64,000 nt of DNA from Algoriphagus faecimaris (GCF_900101705.1 NZ_FNAC01000006.1:82697-146696), one strand, 5' to 3'. Positions 35,213 to 44,680 are shown, counted from the stretch's first letter. Notes: generated by a model not told the origin, from the letters alone. Numbers and translations are program-made.

Positions 35213-38200
35213 TATTTTCCGATGTGGATGTGAACATAGGTTCTCAATTCCCACTCATTTCCATTAGGGAAACCGACTGCTGTAGGATCAGGAATTATAT
35301 TTCCACTGATATCTACAGTCTGCGCGGGATTGTACCGAGGAGAAAACTGATCCAATGAGCGCCATGTAAATCGTACACCCATGGTAGTATTAGGCAACAT
35401 GTACCATTCTTGCTTTCCAACAGAAGTAGAGATATCAGTCATGATCTGGATAGGAAAAGTTAAGTTGAAATCACGGTGAAAGTCAAAAGGTCCCCAATCA
35501 TTAAATTTTAGAAATGACGAAATCTTGATGTCTTTGTATATCATTCTCACATCTCCACCATAGCGCTGAATCGTTCGTGGATCAGGACCATTTGCCTGCC
35601 CGTTGCCCCCGTAGACATTGGCAATGATGCCAAATCGGGAGTTGATTTTAGATACGATTCGGGTATTGATCTCCCACAAGTCCAATGCTGGTGGTGCACC
35701 ATCAGCAGCTACCGGAACACGGCCTGTTCCAGGAAAAATGATAGCTGCATCCATTGTCGTCGGTAAGTGTCGGTAGACAAATCCTAAACTGGCCGCCAAA
35801 GGAGCATCTTCTTGCATATCATTGTCCCAATCGTACATCCAGGTTCCGGGTGTAGGATCAAATGTCAAAAGCAATTCACCCCCCACTGTTTCACGATTGA
35901 ATCGAACTACAAAAGGATCCTCCAAAATATTTCTAGGTCTTGCAGGCCCACCCATATTTGTCGGTATTGGATCTACCAAAGGCTTTTGCCACATGAAATT
36001 AGGAGCAATTTGAAGGTTTCCTACAGTATAGGTAAAACCTGATAAGACGTTGTTCTTATTACCACTGCCATTGTCTTTGAGTGTCCAGCCTGTAAAAGTC
36101 CGCGTATAATCTCCGCCACCATTAGCAACCAATCCTTGAGACGCAGCTTGCGCATACCAATTGATTCGCCCTTTACTAAAAGTAATCTTGGCCTTTCCTC
36201 CCCACAAGTCACTGGCTCTTATCCTATCAGTAAAGGTTTCGTAGTTGCCTTCTGTACCTCTTACTATCTGAAATTCTCTATCTATCAAAGGCTGGCCTGC
36301 CCAGATACCCCCAATTTCAAACTTCAAGTTTTCTGAAAGTTCTGTTTCTGTCTGAAAGGTTAATCTTCTGGTTCTAGGTTGGGGAATCGCAATGGAACTA
36401 ACCGCCACCCCTGGGTCATCCAGGTCTTCGTGGAAAATTCCCGTAAAAGTCGTTTTACCCATTTGATTTCTATATTTCACGAGCACAGCTGGGTTAGCTC
36501 CCCACCAAAGCTCACGACCAAAAGCCAGTTTGAAATTTTTCAACAGCTTTTTACCGTTAATTTCAAATCCGGAAGGGGCAAGGGCGTTATAAATATCAAT
36601 GTTGGGACCGTAATTGGCCTCCGGGTAAAGTCCGAAAAAATCTCCCTCATATCCCCAGTGGTAATGACCTGTTCGGTAAAACCCTTTCAAATCAAAAAAC
36701 TTGTGGTTCCAGGTATATTCAGCCTGGTATACTGCAACTCGACCTAAAGCATCAGCTACTTGTGTCCCGTTTTGGGTTTGGATGGTAACTGGACGACCTC
36801 GGTTTTCATAGAAAATCTCATCGATGGGGTTGAGGGCTACATTTCCCAGAATGTTGAAAGATACATTGGCTCTTACATTGGACGAAGGGTTGGCTTCTAC
36901 TCCCACAAAAAAGGACTGAAGTTGATCAAAACCTTGTTGATTGGGAAAAGTGACCTGATCGGGATCAGGGTTTTCTGGGGTAGTGGTAAGATTACCTCCG
37001 GTGTTGAAAGTGGTAAATTGCGCTCTGAGTTCACTGATGGAAAGTATACCAGACTGTTCACCCTGAAGTGCCGCCTTATCACTTCTTGCCTTGAGCATTG
37101 CTTCCGTTAAGTCGATAGTTGCAAAATGGTTTTGAACAGACCCTAGCGTCGCAGCCGAATTATATGGATCAAACTGGTGTGCTTCCTGCAGCGCGTAATA
37201 GGCAGCCCTGGGATAGAGCGTATAGAGTCCACGTGGAGTAGTCTGGCCTTTTGCAGCAACTCCAAACCATTCCTCATTCATATTATTTTCTCCCTCGATA
37301 AAATCGCGTTCGTACCCGCCATTAGCCCAAGATGCCTCGGTGTTATGAATTTCAAGATCTACGGTTTGACCAGTTTTCCACCAGCCATCGCTAAACTGGA
37401 ACGTGTATCCACCCAGTGAATTACCAGCCTTACCTAGTCCAGCAGCATTTTCATAAATCTCTTGCCAGTTATTGACCATGTAATAGGCCTGTGATTGTTG
37501 GTCTTCTGCATTATCGATGGCATTGAAGGCATCAGCTCCAAATTCGGTAAAAAGGATGGGTTTATTTAACTCATTCATAACGCGGTCAAATGCATCACCA
37601 AATGAAGCCCCTCTGTACATGTTGGTACCAAAAATATCAATGTCCTTACATTCTTCTTTGATAATCTCTAAAAAGAGTAAATCTCCATTACAAATCGCGA
37701 TGGGCACACTAGTATCGATAGCCTTCATCGCTAGCGTGGCTTCATTGAATAATTTATACATGGCAGTCGCTCTTATCGTCGACTCTCTATCTTCTACAGG
37801 AATATCCTCCGTTTCAGCGCCTCCCCAAAACAATCCATAGTTATTTTCATTACCCAAAAGATAGAGTAGGAGACCTGGTGTACCTCTGTATTGTCGGACC
37901 ATTTCTGTCACTTCTTTTAGTAGGAGAGCTCTTACTCTTGGATCGGAGTATTCGGTATTGGCCATCCAGCCGCCTTCAAGTGTCAGTCCATACCTGCCAA
38001 AAGAGTGATTGAGCATCGTGTAGATACCATATCTTTCGTAGATATAAGTAATCCATTTAGCTGGAATGCCGGTGTAGATCCGAACTGAATTGACACCCAT
38101 GTTTTTAAGAAGTGACATTTCTGCGTCTAAAGCAGCCATAATAATATCATCGGGCTGTCTCCAAAGGCTATAGTTGAAATTGGTCCCAATTGGAAAATAA

Positions 38201-38352
38201 TCCCAATTCATTCCATTCACCATGAAATCCTTCCCATTAACTTGGAGTCTCATCCCGCTATCATCTTGCTGAATTGCCACCTGGGTATTTTGGGCATTAA
38301 CAGACTTAGCTACTATAAAAAGAGTAAGAGCTGTTAGGTAGAAATATTTCAT
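35212..38352 (-). CDS. Clan A glycosidase fused to predicted outer-membrane beta-barrel
   Basis: A 1046-residue protein with a Sec signal peptide (cleavage after VNA, residue 20). Residues about 25-390 form a GH2/GH5-like TIM barrel: LLYLLGNENNYGLFW with acid/base Glu 169, ILFTEFGADAF with nucleophile Glu 270, and GGYTFQFSDGWW. A linker at about 395-465 is followed by ~570 residues of alternating amphipathic strands rich in Tyr, Trp, Phe and Gly (for example 540-575, 604-632, 937-975 and 985-998), which look like an outer-membrane beta-barrel; the final strand ends in Lys rather than an aromatic residue. There is no TonB box, plug or SusC signature. The gene is first in the operon. I infer a surface glycosidase tethered to its own porin; the barrel reading needs confirmation. 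Confidence 0.65.
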   Translation of the reverse strand: MKYFYLTALTLFIVAKSVNAQNTQVAIQQDDSGMRLQVNGKDFMVNGMNWDYFPIGTNFNYSLWRQPDDIIMAALDAEMSLLKNMGVNSVRIYTGIPAKWITYIYERYGIYTMLNHSFGRYGLTLEGGWMANTEYSDPRVRALLLKEVTEMVRQYRGTPGLLLYLLGNENNYGLFWGGAETEDIPVEDRESTIRATAMYKLFNEATLAMKAIDTSVPIAICNGDLLFLEIIKEECKDIDIFGTNMYRGASFGDAFDRVMNELNKPILFTEFGADAFNAIDNAEDQQSQAYYMVNNWQEIYENAAGLGKAGNSLGGYTFQFSDGWWKTGQTVDLEIHNTEASWANGGYERDFIEGENNMNEEWFGVAAKGQTTPRGLYTLYPRAAYYALQEAHQFDPYNSAATLGSVQNHFATIDLTEAMLKARSDKAALQGEQSGILSISELRAQFTTFNTGGNLTTTPENPDPDQVTFPNQQGFDQLQSFFVGVEANPSSNVRANVSFNILGNVALNPIDEIFYENRGRPVTIQTQNGTQVADALGRVAVYQAEYTWNHKFFDLKGFYRTGHYHWGYEGDFFGLYPEANYGPNIDIYNALAPSGFEINGKKLLKNFKLAFGRELWWGANPAVLVKYRNQMGKTTFTGIFHEDLDDPGVAVSSIAIPQPRTRRLTFQTETELSENLKFEIGGIWAGQPLIDREFQIVRGTEGNYETFTDRIRASDLWGGKAKITFSKGRINWYAQAASQGLVANGGGDYTRTFTGWTLKDNGSGNKNNVLSGFTYTVGNLQIAPNFMWQKPLVDPIPTNMGGPARPRNILEDPFVVRFNRETVGGELLLTFDPTPGTWMYDWDNDMQEDAPLAASLGFVYRHLPTTMDAAIIFPGTGRVPVAADGAPPALDLWEINTRIVSKINSRFGIIANVYGGNGQANGPDPRTIQRYGGDVRMIYKDIKISSFLKFNDWGPFDFHRDFNLTFPIQIMTDISTSVGKQEWYMLPNTTMGVRFTWRSLDQFSPRYNPAQTVDISGNIIPDPTAVGFPNGNEWELRTYVHIHIGK

Positions 38353-38751
38353 AACAATTTCTTAGTAAAAACATTAATAATTAACAATTCTTGGAGGTCA
38401 ACACCTTTCAAAAATCAATGTAATTAGCTCTCAACATCTCAAAAAACATAAATTTCCACTACATCATTTCTTTCACTTGATTACTACAAAACCTCAAAAT
38501 TTGGACTTGCAATCGATGTAATAACCATCAAGCGCTTTCAAAATCATTGCTAAATCAATTTAAATAGCAGTTTAATTGGTTCTGCTTTAAAAGAAGTAAG
38601 ATGGCTTTCTTTTTTGTCTTTTGTAATTGATTTTGATTTGTATTAATTGTTACATAATTTACATTATGTTAAGTAGTATTTTTTACCTTAGAATTTCCTA
38701 AGAATCTTTTTATCTTCCATGCCTCATCTGATTACCCCTAGCCATAACTGA
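38353..38751. promoter_or_regulatory. Divergent regulatory region of glucan operon and DASS symporter
   Basis: This 399-bp very AT-rich region separates the divergent first gene of the glucan locus from the symporter gene. On the + strand TTTG at 38637-38640, 19 bp and TACATTAT at 38660-38667 resemble a promoter with one mismatch. No clear operator palindrome or gene-sized frame is seen. The sole promoter region for the exported part of the glucan operon must lie here. Confidence 0.45.
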
Positions 38752-40215
38752 ATGAAGATCAACCTAGCCCAAATTGGACTCTATCTTGGTCCCCTTTCTT
38801 TTATTCTGATCATAAATTTGGTACAGACTTCTGACCTAAGTCCAGAAGGTCTGTCGATGTTGGGCTTGGCAGCTTGGATGGCTATCTGGTGGATCAGCGA
38901 AGCGCTCCCCATTGCTGCTACCGCTTTTCTTCCGCTTATTTTCATGCCAACGCTTGGTATTTTACCAATTGCTGATACTTCTGCCAATTACATGCATCCC
39001 ACAGTCATGCTCTACATGGGCGGTTTTTTAATGGCTACGGGAATAGAAAAATGGAATTTACATCGGAGAATCGCACTTTCTATCATTAACCTTATTGGAA
39101 CTGATTTAAGAACTATTGTTCTAGGTTTTATTCTGGCAACTGGTTTTCTTTCGATGTGGATTTCCAATTCTGCGACCTCACTGATGATGTTGCCCATCGG
39201 CCTAGCCGTAGTGAAACAATTTCAATCACAAATTGAAAACAATAACTCTCTCTCCCAGAATTTAGGCAAAAATATCATGCTTGGAATTGCTTATGGAGCC
39301 TCTATCGGTGGTATTGCCACCTTGATTGGTACACCTACCAATACGATCATGGTTGCTGTAATCAGCGATTTGTATGACTATACTATAGGTTTTAACGAGT
39401 GGTTTCTCTTTGGCTTACCTCTCTCCCTTTTCCTACTTTTTGTGACTTGGTATTACCTTATATCTTACGCTAATCCCCTACCCAAGAAATTCAAGTTGGA
39501 AAATGCCAAATCAATAGTTGGTAAACAACTGGCCGATCTAGGAAAAATGAGTTATGAAGAGAAATCAGTTTTAATCGTTTTTGGATTAGTATGCTTTTCC
39601 TGGATTTTTAGAGAATATTTATTACAGCCTTTAATCCCAGCTATCAATGACACCATCATTGTTTTGACAGGGGTTGTTTTGTTATTTGTCCTGCCCGATT
39701 CAACTAAAACTAAAAGAATTCTGGACTGGAAAACTGCAGAAAGAATTCCTTGGGGCATTTTGATACTTTTTGGTGGTGGTTTGGCCTTAGCTCAAGGCTT
39801 TCAAGCTACAGGGTTAGCCGTTTGGATAGGTCAGAAATTCACGCTTATTGATGGCGTTGGCTTTTTTATTTTACTCTTAATCATTGTTGCTTCTGTAAAT
39901 TTCTTGACGGAAGTCACTTCCAATGTTGCTACAGCTTCCATGCTACTGCCCATTCTAGCTTCAGTGGCTTCTAAATTAGACTTACACCCTTTTGGCTTGA
40001 TGGTTGGGGCTACTCTAGCCGCGAGTTGTGCCTTTATGCTTCCGGTAGCCACTCCCCCAAATGCTGTCGTATTTGGGTCAGGCTTCCTGCAAATGCGAGA
40101 CATGGTCAAAGCGGGTTTTTGGTTAAACCTACTTTCCGTTTTACTAATCACCTTAATGGTGTTCTTCGTTTTACCTTGGTTCTGGGGCTTGGATTTACTT
40201 TCCAATCCTTTCTAA
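38752..40215 (+). CDS. DASS/SLC13-family anion symporter
   Basis: A 487-residue inner-membrane transporter with 11 or more hydrophobic helices. IWWISEALPIAATAFLPLI near residues 44-63, SNSATSLMMLPIG (SNT-type motif), ASIGGIATLIGTPTN and the second SNVATASMLLPIL repeat are the Na+-coupled divalent-anion symporter hallmarks. Substrates in the family are dicarboxylates, citrate, sulfate or phosphate; dicarboxylate is most likely but not provable here. It is divergent from the glucan operon and is followed 250 bp later by the kinase gene. Confidence 0.9.
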   Translation: MKINLAQIGLYLGPLSFILIINLVQTSDLSPEGLSMLGLAAWMAIWWISEALPIAATAFLPLIFMPTLGILPIADTSANYMHPTVMLYMGGFLMATGIEKWNLHRRIALSIINLIGTDLRTIVLGFILATGFLSMWISNSATSLMMLPIGLAVVKQFQSQIENNNSLSQNLGKNIMLGIAYGASIGGIATLIGTPTNTIMVAVISDLYDYTIGFNEWFLFGLPLSLFLLFVTWYYLISYANPLPKKFKLENAKSIVGKQLADLGKMSYEEKSVLIVFGLVCFSWIFREYLLQPLIPAINDTIIVLTGVVLLFVLPDSTKTKRILDWKTAERIPWGILILFGGGLALAQGFQATGLAVWIGQKFTLIDGVGFFILLLIIVASVNFLTEVTSNVATASMLLPILASVASKLDLHPFGLMVGATLAASCAFMLPVATPPNAVVFGSGFLQMRDMVKAGFWLNLLSVLLITLMVFFVLPWFWGLDLLSNPF

Positions 40216-40343
40216 ACGCATATTTTCTATCCTTCTGAAATTCTATCCCGAATTTCTGGTCACTCGTCCCATATTTTTGAAATCCAAGATTAAGTCGCCT
40301 AAGCTTGTATCAGCATTTAGCAATACATTGACTTGGCCCAACC

Positions 40344-40421
40344 ATGAAACAAAGAAACACCTTTTATTTCCTGATTTTGCTTGCGCTGATTTATAATCTT
40401 ATTTTGATTATAATCAATTGA
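40344..40421 (+). CDS. Possible 25-residue single-span membrane peptide
   Basis: A short frame opens with MKQRNTF and continues as one hydrophobic helix (Leu/Ile/Phe/Tyr only, with two Asn) to a stop 46 bp before the kinase ATG. Charge followed by an uninterrupted hydrophobic span is typical of real small membrane proteins, but the surrounding DNA is AT-rich and could produce this by chance. No ribosome site is evident. Treat as a candidate only. Confidence 0.3.
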   Translation: MKQRNTFYFLILLALIYNLILIIIN

Positions 40422-40467
40422 TTAATAATAGCTTAAAACCCATCACTGAAATTAAATTTATCAACCT

Positions 40468-41883
40468 ATGAAAAGTAAAAGTCTAGATTTTCGTCAAGTA
40501 GAATGGTGGATTGTTACTACAGCAACCCTAATCGCTTTTTTGTTTATCCTCTTTGGCTATCGGCCCTCTTTTTACAATGACAATGACCAAACAATCTTTA
40601 GATTTGTCAGTAGAATAGTGATTTTAGCAACACTTTACGCCGGATTTCATCTTATCCACATGATCCTAATCCCGAAATTTATTCGGGAAAATGAAAAGTG
40701 GCCATCCATTATCTGGATATTTTTGACTGGGCTGGTTGCCTTTGGGATAAGTGCCCTATTTGGCTATCAAGGAGGATTAATCAAAAATCCTTTTCCTACA
40801 TTTTTTCTGGGAATCATTGTCCTCTATGCCTGCTATCAGATTGGCGCAAACTTATTAAATCAAGCTCTAACACCTCCTAGGGTTCGTGATTTCCAGGTTT
40901 ACAATTATGCCCGCTTAATCTTGAGCTACCTCTTTTCTTTGTTTTTCTTAATCCAATTAGACCCCATCGCTAGTCCCGGACCATCGATAATATTTGGTGT
41001 TTTTTTACCTGGCATATTCATTTCCAGCCTCTACAATTATTTTTTGGTTTATGGAAAAAGAAAAAAAGGCAAAATAGCCCAGGCTCGATTATTCAATTGG
41101 GGCTTGGTCGCTTTGATTCTTTTGGTTTTTCTAATCATCTCAGTAGAAGAAAATCAAGAAGAGATTTTCTTTGTGGGTGGCTTAGGTGTGGCTGCTTTCA
41201 TTCAGTTGATTTTCTTTCCATTAACTTCCCTAATTTTTAGAAAACTTGAGGCCTATATGGGGCAAATCACCGAACTCACCTATCAAGTGGATCAAGGCCA
41301 AGCCAATATGGAATTTCTTCGCTCTCAGATCAATCCGCATTTTTTATTTAATGCACTCAATACACTTTATGCAAGCGCTTTGATGGAAAAAGCCGAAAAG
41401 ACTTCTGATGGTATTCAAAAACTAGGCGACATGATGCGCTTTATGCTTCATGAAAACCAAATGCCTAAAATTCCCATTTCTCGGGAAATCGACTACCTCA
41501 GAAATTACATTGATCTTCAGCTGCTTCGCTTCGGCAACCAAGCCAATTTAGACCTTGATTTTCAGATCAATGATATCGAATGCAAGGGAGAAATCGCTCC
41601 AATGCTGATTATTCCTTTTGTAGAAAATGCTTTCAAACACGGTATTTCGACCAAAGAAAAATCATGGATCCGGTTAAACTTGCGATGCATATCAGGTTCA
41701 CTTCATCTTGATTTGGTGAATAGTGTGCACCCGGTCAAATCCAAAGAAAACTCACGAGAGAGCTCTGGAATCGGCCTAGATAATCTCAAAAAACGCTTAA
41801 ATTTAGTCTACCCTAATCGACATCAATTGAACATCGTAAGTAATGATTCGGACTTCTTTGTGCACTTTTCTGTACATCTCTAA
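40468..41883 (+). CDS. LytS/YehU-type sensor histidine kinase
   Basis: A 471-residue inner-membrane kinase. Seven or so hydrophobic helices (about residues 15-255) form the sensing region, followed by a coiled segment and the His_kinase domain: FLRSQINPHFLFNALNTLYA around 285-305 contains the phosphorylated histidine, and PMLIIPFVENAFKHGI and SGIGLDNLKKRL are the ATP-binding N and G boxes. It has no periplasmic ligand domain, so it may sense through its membrane part. It is followed by a propeller lipoprotein gene and the cognate LytTR regulator in one operon. Confidence 0.92.
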   Translation: MKSKSLDFRQVEWWIVTTATLIAFLFILFGYRPSFYNDNDQTIFRFVSRIVILATLYAGFHLIHMILIPKFIRENEKWPSIIWIFLTGLVAFGISALFGYQGGLIKNPFPTFFLGIIVLYACYQIGANLLNQALTPPRVRDFQVYNYARLILSYLFSLFFLIQLDPIASPGPSIIFGVFLPGIFISSLYNYFLVYGKRKKGKIAQARLFNWGLVALILLVFLIISVEENQEEIFFVGGLGVAAFIQLIFFPLTSLIFRKLEAYMGQITELTYQVDQGQANMEFLRSQINPHFLFNALNTLYASALMEKAEKTSDGIQKLGDMMRFMLHENQMPKIPISREIDYLRNYIDLQLLRFGNQANLDLDFQINDIECKGEIAPMLIIPFVENAFKHGISTKEKSWIRLNLRCISGSLHLDLVNSVHPVKSKENSRESSGIGLDNLKKRLNLVYPNRHQLNIVSNDSDFFVHFSVHL

Positions 41884-41946
41884 CCAATTGAACTATAATC
41901 ATTATTTAATTTCAATCAATTCCTAAATATTATTTCCTCGTTAATT

Positions 41947-43086
41947 ATGCATTTAAGGTCAATTTCACTTTTATCATTTCTTCTGCTTTCACTTTTGGCT
42001 TGTAGTGTGTCTCCAGAAGTAAGCCCCAATTCAGCGCTTGTCTCGATTCCATTTAAAGATGCTAAAGCCATGGTGCACTCCGATTTAGTGGAAAAACAAG
42101 AGTTTATTTTACTGAGTACAACTCAAAATGCGCTTTTCAGTAGAGTGGATAAACTTTTGGCAAGGAATGATCGATTTTATCTTTTTGATCATCTTTCTGA
42201 TGCTGGGGTTTTGGTCTTTGATCGTGAAGGGAATTTTATCCAAAGCATCGGAGAAATCGGTGAAGGTCCCAATCAATTAAAAAATATTGATGACTTTCAG
42301 GTTTTGGAAAATGGAGATGTTTTGATATTAGATAAAGTCCAAAAACGAATTATTACTTATTATTCGACAGGACAATTTAAAGCAGCTACTTCAATTCCAG
42401 TGAATTCGGGTGGTTTTGCCAAACAAGAAGATTTTTGGTTTTTAGCGATCAATTTTGACCATCAAAACTCAGGATTGGTTAATAACCAGAAATTCGGTGT
42501 TTTCAATCTAAACTTTGAACCGGACAGCCTTTATTTTTACTATCCTCCCAATGTCCCAAATGCCAATATTTATTATCATGCGGGAATAGTATCCCAAAGT
42601 AAAAAATCAATTATCTATCATAGGCCACCTAATGACACCATAGCTGTTTTTAATGAAAAGGGAAATTTGCTGAGTCGAATCCTAATCGATTTCGAAACCA
42701 ATCGATTACCAGATGAAATGGTATTTGATTTTCAACTTAAGGATAAACTTGAAGGGCAAGATCAGGTTTTTCGCTACCTACAAAGCCCAGTACTTCCTGT
42801 AGGGCATTATTTATTTGGAATGGTCAGTGGCACGGACAGGTCCTTTTGGACCTTTGCGCTCCATAGGAAAAGTAACGAGTTATTGGTTCAAAAAATTGAT
42901 TTCAATGACTTTCATCTTCGGGAATTGTTCATTCCTTCTGCTAATTTAGATGACCAAACTCTGGTTTCCCTGATCGATCCTGTCAGCTTTGGACAAGATT
43001 CAAACCCGGAGGCCTACCCCATTGAAGTTCAGAATCATTTGAAAAGCGAAGGAACTGTACTTTTGCTTCAATTTTTAAAACCTTAA
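41947..43086 (+). CDS. 6-bladed beta-propeller lipoprotein
   Basis: A 379-residue lipoprotein (LLSLLAC, Cys 19). The mature part matches the Bacteroidota 6-bladed beta-propeller family: RVDKLLARNDRFYLFDH, VLVFDREGNFIQSIGEIG and EGPNQLKNIDDFQV are the characteristic NHL-like blades. These proteins are abundant in the phylum and of unknown function. Its location between kinase and regulator (63 and 3 bp spacing) suggests it is co-expressed with, and may present ligand or act as an accessory sensor for, the membrane kinase; that is inference from position. Confidence 0.82.
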   Translation: MHLRSISLLSFLLLSLLACSVSPEVSPNSALVSIPFKDAKAMVHSDLVEKQEFILLSTTQNALFSRVDKLLARNDRFYLFDHLSDAGVLVFDREGNFIQSIGEIGEGPNQLKNIDDFQVLENGDVLILDKVQKRIITYYSTGQFKAATSIPVNSGGFAKQEDFWFLAINFDHQNSGLVNNQKFGVFNLNFEPDSLYFYYPPNVPNANIYYHAGIVSQSKKSIIYHRPPNDTIAVFNEKGNLLSRILIDFETNRLPDEMVFDFQLKDKLEGQDQVFRYLQSPVLPVGHYLFGMVSGTDRSFWTFALHRKSNELLVQKIDFNDFHLRELFIPSANLDDQTLVSLIDPVSFGQDSNPEAYPIEVQNHLKSEGTVLLLQFLKP

Positions 43087-43089
43087 ATA

Positions 43090-43761
43090 ATGATCAAATC
43101 AATCGCCATTGACGATGAGACCTATGCGCTAGAGGTGATCAAATCCCTTGCCGAACGTGTTCCATTTCTAGAAATCGAAGCTACCTTCACCAATGCCATC
43201 GAGGGACTGGAATATGCCAAAAACAATCGGATCCAACTGGTCTTCTTGGATATAAACATGCCGGATATTTCTGGAATCGATGTGGCTACTTTGCTACCCA
43301 AAGAAATCTTGGTTGTTTTCACTACCGCCTATTCTGAGTTTGCAGTTCAGGGCTTTGAACTCGATGCATTGGATTATCTACTGAAGCCTTTTAGCCTGAG
43401 TCGCTTTCTCAAAGCCTGTCAAAAAGCTCAAGACTGGATAGAACTAAATCCTGATTCCGAAAACCAATACACCTTCGTTAAATCCAATGATGGGCAGGTT
43501 CGTATTGATTTTAACGATCTGCTCTATTGTGAAGCTCAGGGGAACTATGTCACTTTTCGAAGCAAAACGCATAAGGTCATGAGCCGAATGACCCTTACCG
43601 AAGCAGAAAAAATGATTCCCTCCTATTTCATCCGCTCTCACCGTTCTTTTCTGGTCAATAAAAAATTGGTTCAAAAAGTCGAACGACACCAGGTTTGGGT
43701 AGAAGATCAAAAGGTGCCGGTGAGCGGTTCTTATTATCAGGATTTAGTAGAAAAGCTCTAG
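43090..43761 (+). CDS. LytTR-family response regulator
   Basis: A 223-residue regulator. The receiver domain (1-115) has the acidic pair at D8-D9, the phosphoacceptor Asp 54 in VFLDINMPD and the lysine in LDYLLKPF. The C-terminal LytTR DNA-binding domain spans about 130-223, with FIRSHRSFLVNKKLVQKV as its signature. It is the evident partner of the LytS-type kinase 1.2 kb upstream. Its stop codon overlaps that of the convergent AraC-family gene by 4 bp. The target promoter is not known. Confidence 0.93.
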   Translation: MIKSIAIDDETYALEVIKSLAERVPFLEIEATFTNAIEGLEYAKNNRIQLVFLDINMPDISGIDVATLLPKEILVVFTTAYSEFAVQGFELDALDYLLKPFSLSRFLKACQKAQDWIELNPDSENQYTFVKSNDGQVRIDFNDLLYCEAQGNYVTFRSKTHKVMSRMTLTEAEKMIPSYFIRSHRSFLVNKKLVQKVERHQVWVEDQKVPVSGSYYQDLVEKL

Positions 43762-44636
43762 CTGCCATAACTGACAAAAAACTCCCGCCTGTACTCTCCA
43801 GGAGTCTTTTGCATCCGTTCGCGAAAAAGTTTATTGAAATTGGAAAGTGTCAAAAATCCACTTTCATAGGCTATTTCACTGATATTTAAGTCTGTTTCGT
43901 GTAGCAATTTGCAAGAATGAGCTATTCGTAGATCCGTCAGAAAATCAGAAAAGGACTTGTTTACCCTTGCTTTAAAAAATCGGCTAAAAGCACTAGGTGA
44001 AAGATTGGCCAAGGCCGCTACATTTTCCAAACTCACCTTGTTTTGGAAATGCTGCATGACGTATTCATATACCAACCCCATTCTATCCTTTTCAGACTCT
44101 TTATGGGTATTGATATAGTCTACATGGGCGATTTGTTTACACTCATTGGACTCTGCTATTTTCTCCAAAATATTCAAAAACCGGAGGATTCTTTCGATTC
44201 CTTTATCCTTCAGCAAAGCCTGCATCTGACTTTTAATCCATCTGTTGGTTTCCCCAAAGATGGCTATGCCCCGCTGGGATTTTTTTAGCATCTGAGCGAT
44301 CGACTCAAACTCCTCCAGTTCAAAAACCGAATTACGAAGAAAATCCTCGGGAAAATACACTACTATTCCATGGGTTCTCAGCTTTGAATCAGGTTCAAAG
44401 TAAGCCTGATCATTTCTCCAAAGATGAGGTAGATTAGGTCCAGTAAGCACCATATCCCCTTCCCTAAAAGACTGCATATGGTCTCCAATAAAGCGAGTCC
44501 CCCTACCCTCTAAAGCAGTAAATAATTGATATTCAGAGTGAAAGTGCCAATTCACATCAAAATATGGAGCAATTAACTCTTTGACAACAAAGGCTTTATC
44601 TTCCGGGATTCGCGATTTTTTAACTGGTTTTTTCAC
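43758..44636 (-). CDS. AraC-family transcriptional regulator with cupin domain
   Basis: A 292-residue regulator. The N-terminal ~120 residues form a cupin-type sensing domain (NWHFHSEYQLFTALEG with metal- or ligand-facing histidines, then GDMVLTGPNLPHLW). The C-terminal AraC HTH covers about 190-288: VAALANLSPSAFSRFFKA and ISEIAYESGFLTLSNFNKLF are the two helix-turn-helix units, ending in TPGEYR. It is divergent from the ThuA-fusion gene; the 133-bp space between them contains a palindrome and repeated TACAGT/TATAGT half-sites, so it very likely controls that sugar operon in response to a sugar. Confidence 0.92.
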   Translation of the reverse strand: MKKPVKKSRIPEDKAFVVKELIAPYFDVNWHFHSEYQLFTALEGRGTRFIGDHMQSFREGDMVLTGPNLPHLWRNDQAYFEPDSKLRTHGIVVYFPEDFLRNSVFELEEFESIAQMLKKSQRGIAIFGETNRWIKSQMQALLKDKGIERILRFLNILEKIAESNECKQIAHVDYINTHKESEKDRMGLVYEYVMQHFQNKVSLENVAALANLSPSAFSRFFKARVNKSFSDFLTDLRIAHSCKLLHETDLNISEIAYESGFLTLSNFNKLFRERMQKTPGEYRREFFVSYGS

Positions 44637-44650
44637 TTATTATTGCAAGT

Positions 44651-44667
44651 CTAGTTTTGAAAACTAG
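44651..44667. promoter_or_regulatory. 17-bp palindrome beside the AraC-family gene
   Basis: CTAGTTTT, a central G and AAAACTAG form a perfect inverted repeat 15 bp upstream of the regulator start codon. It could be an autoregulatory operator or a hairpin in the leader RNA. Confidence 0.4.
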
Positions 44668-44680
44668 GTAAAAATATCAA

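Noticed and set aside
35212..38352. Possible SusC/TonB-dependent receptor from its size and position
   Set aside because: The N-terminal 390 residues carry glycosidase catalytic motifs, and no TonB box, plug domain or SusC signature is present.
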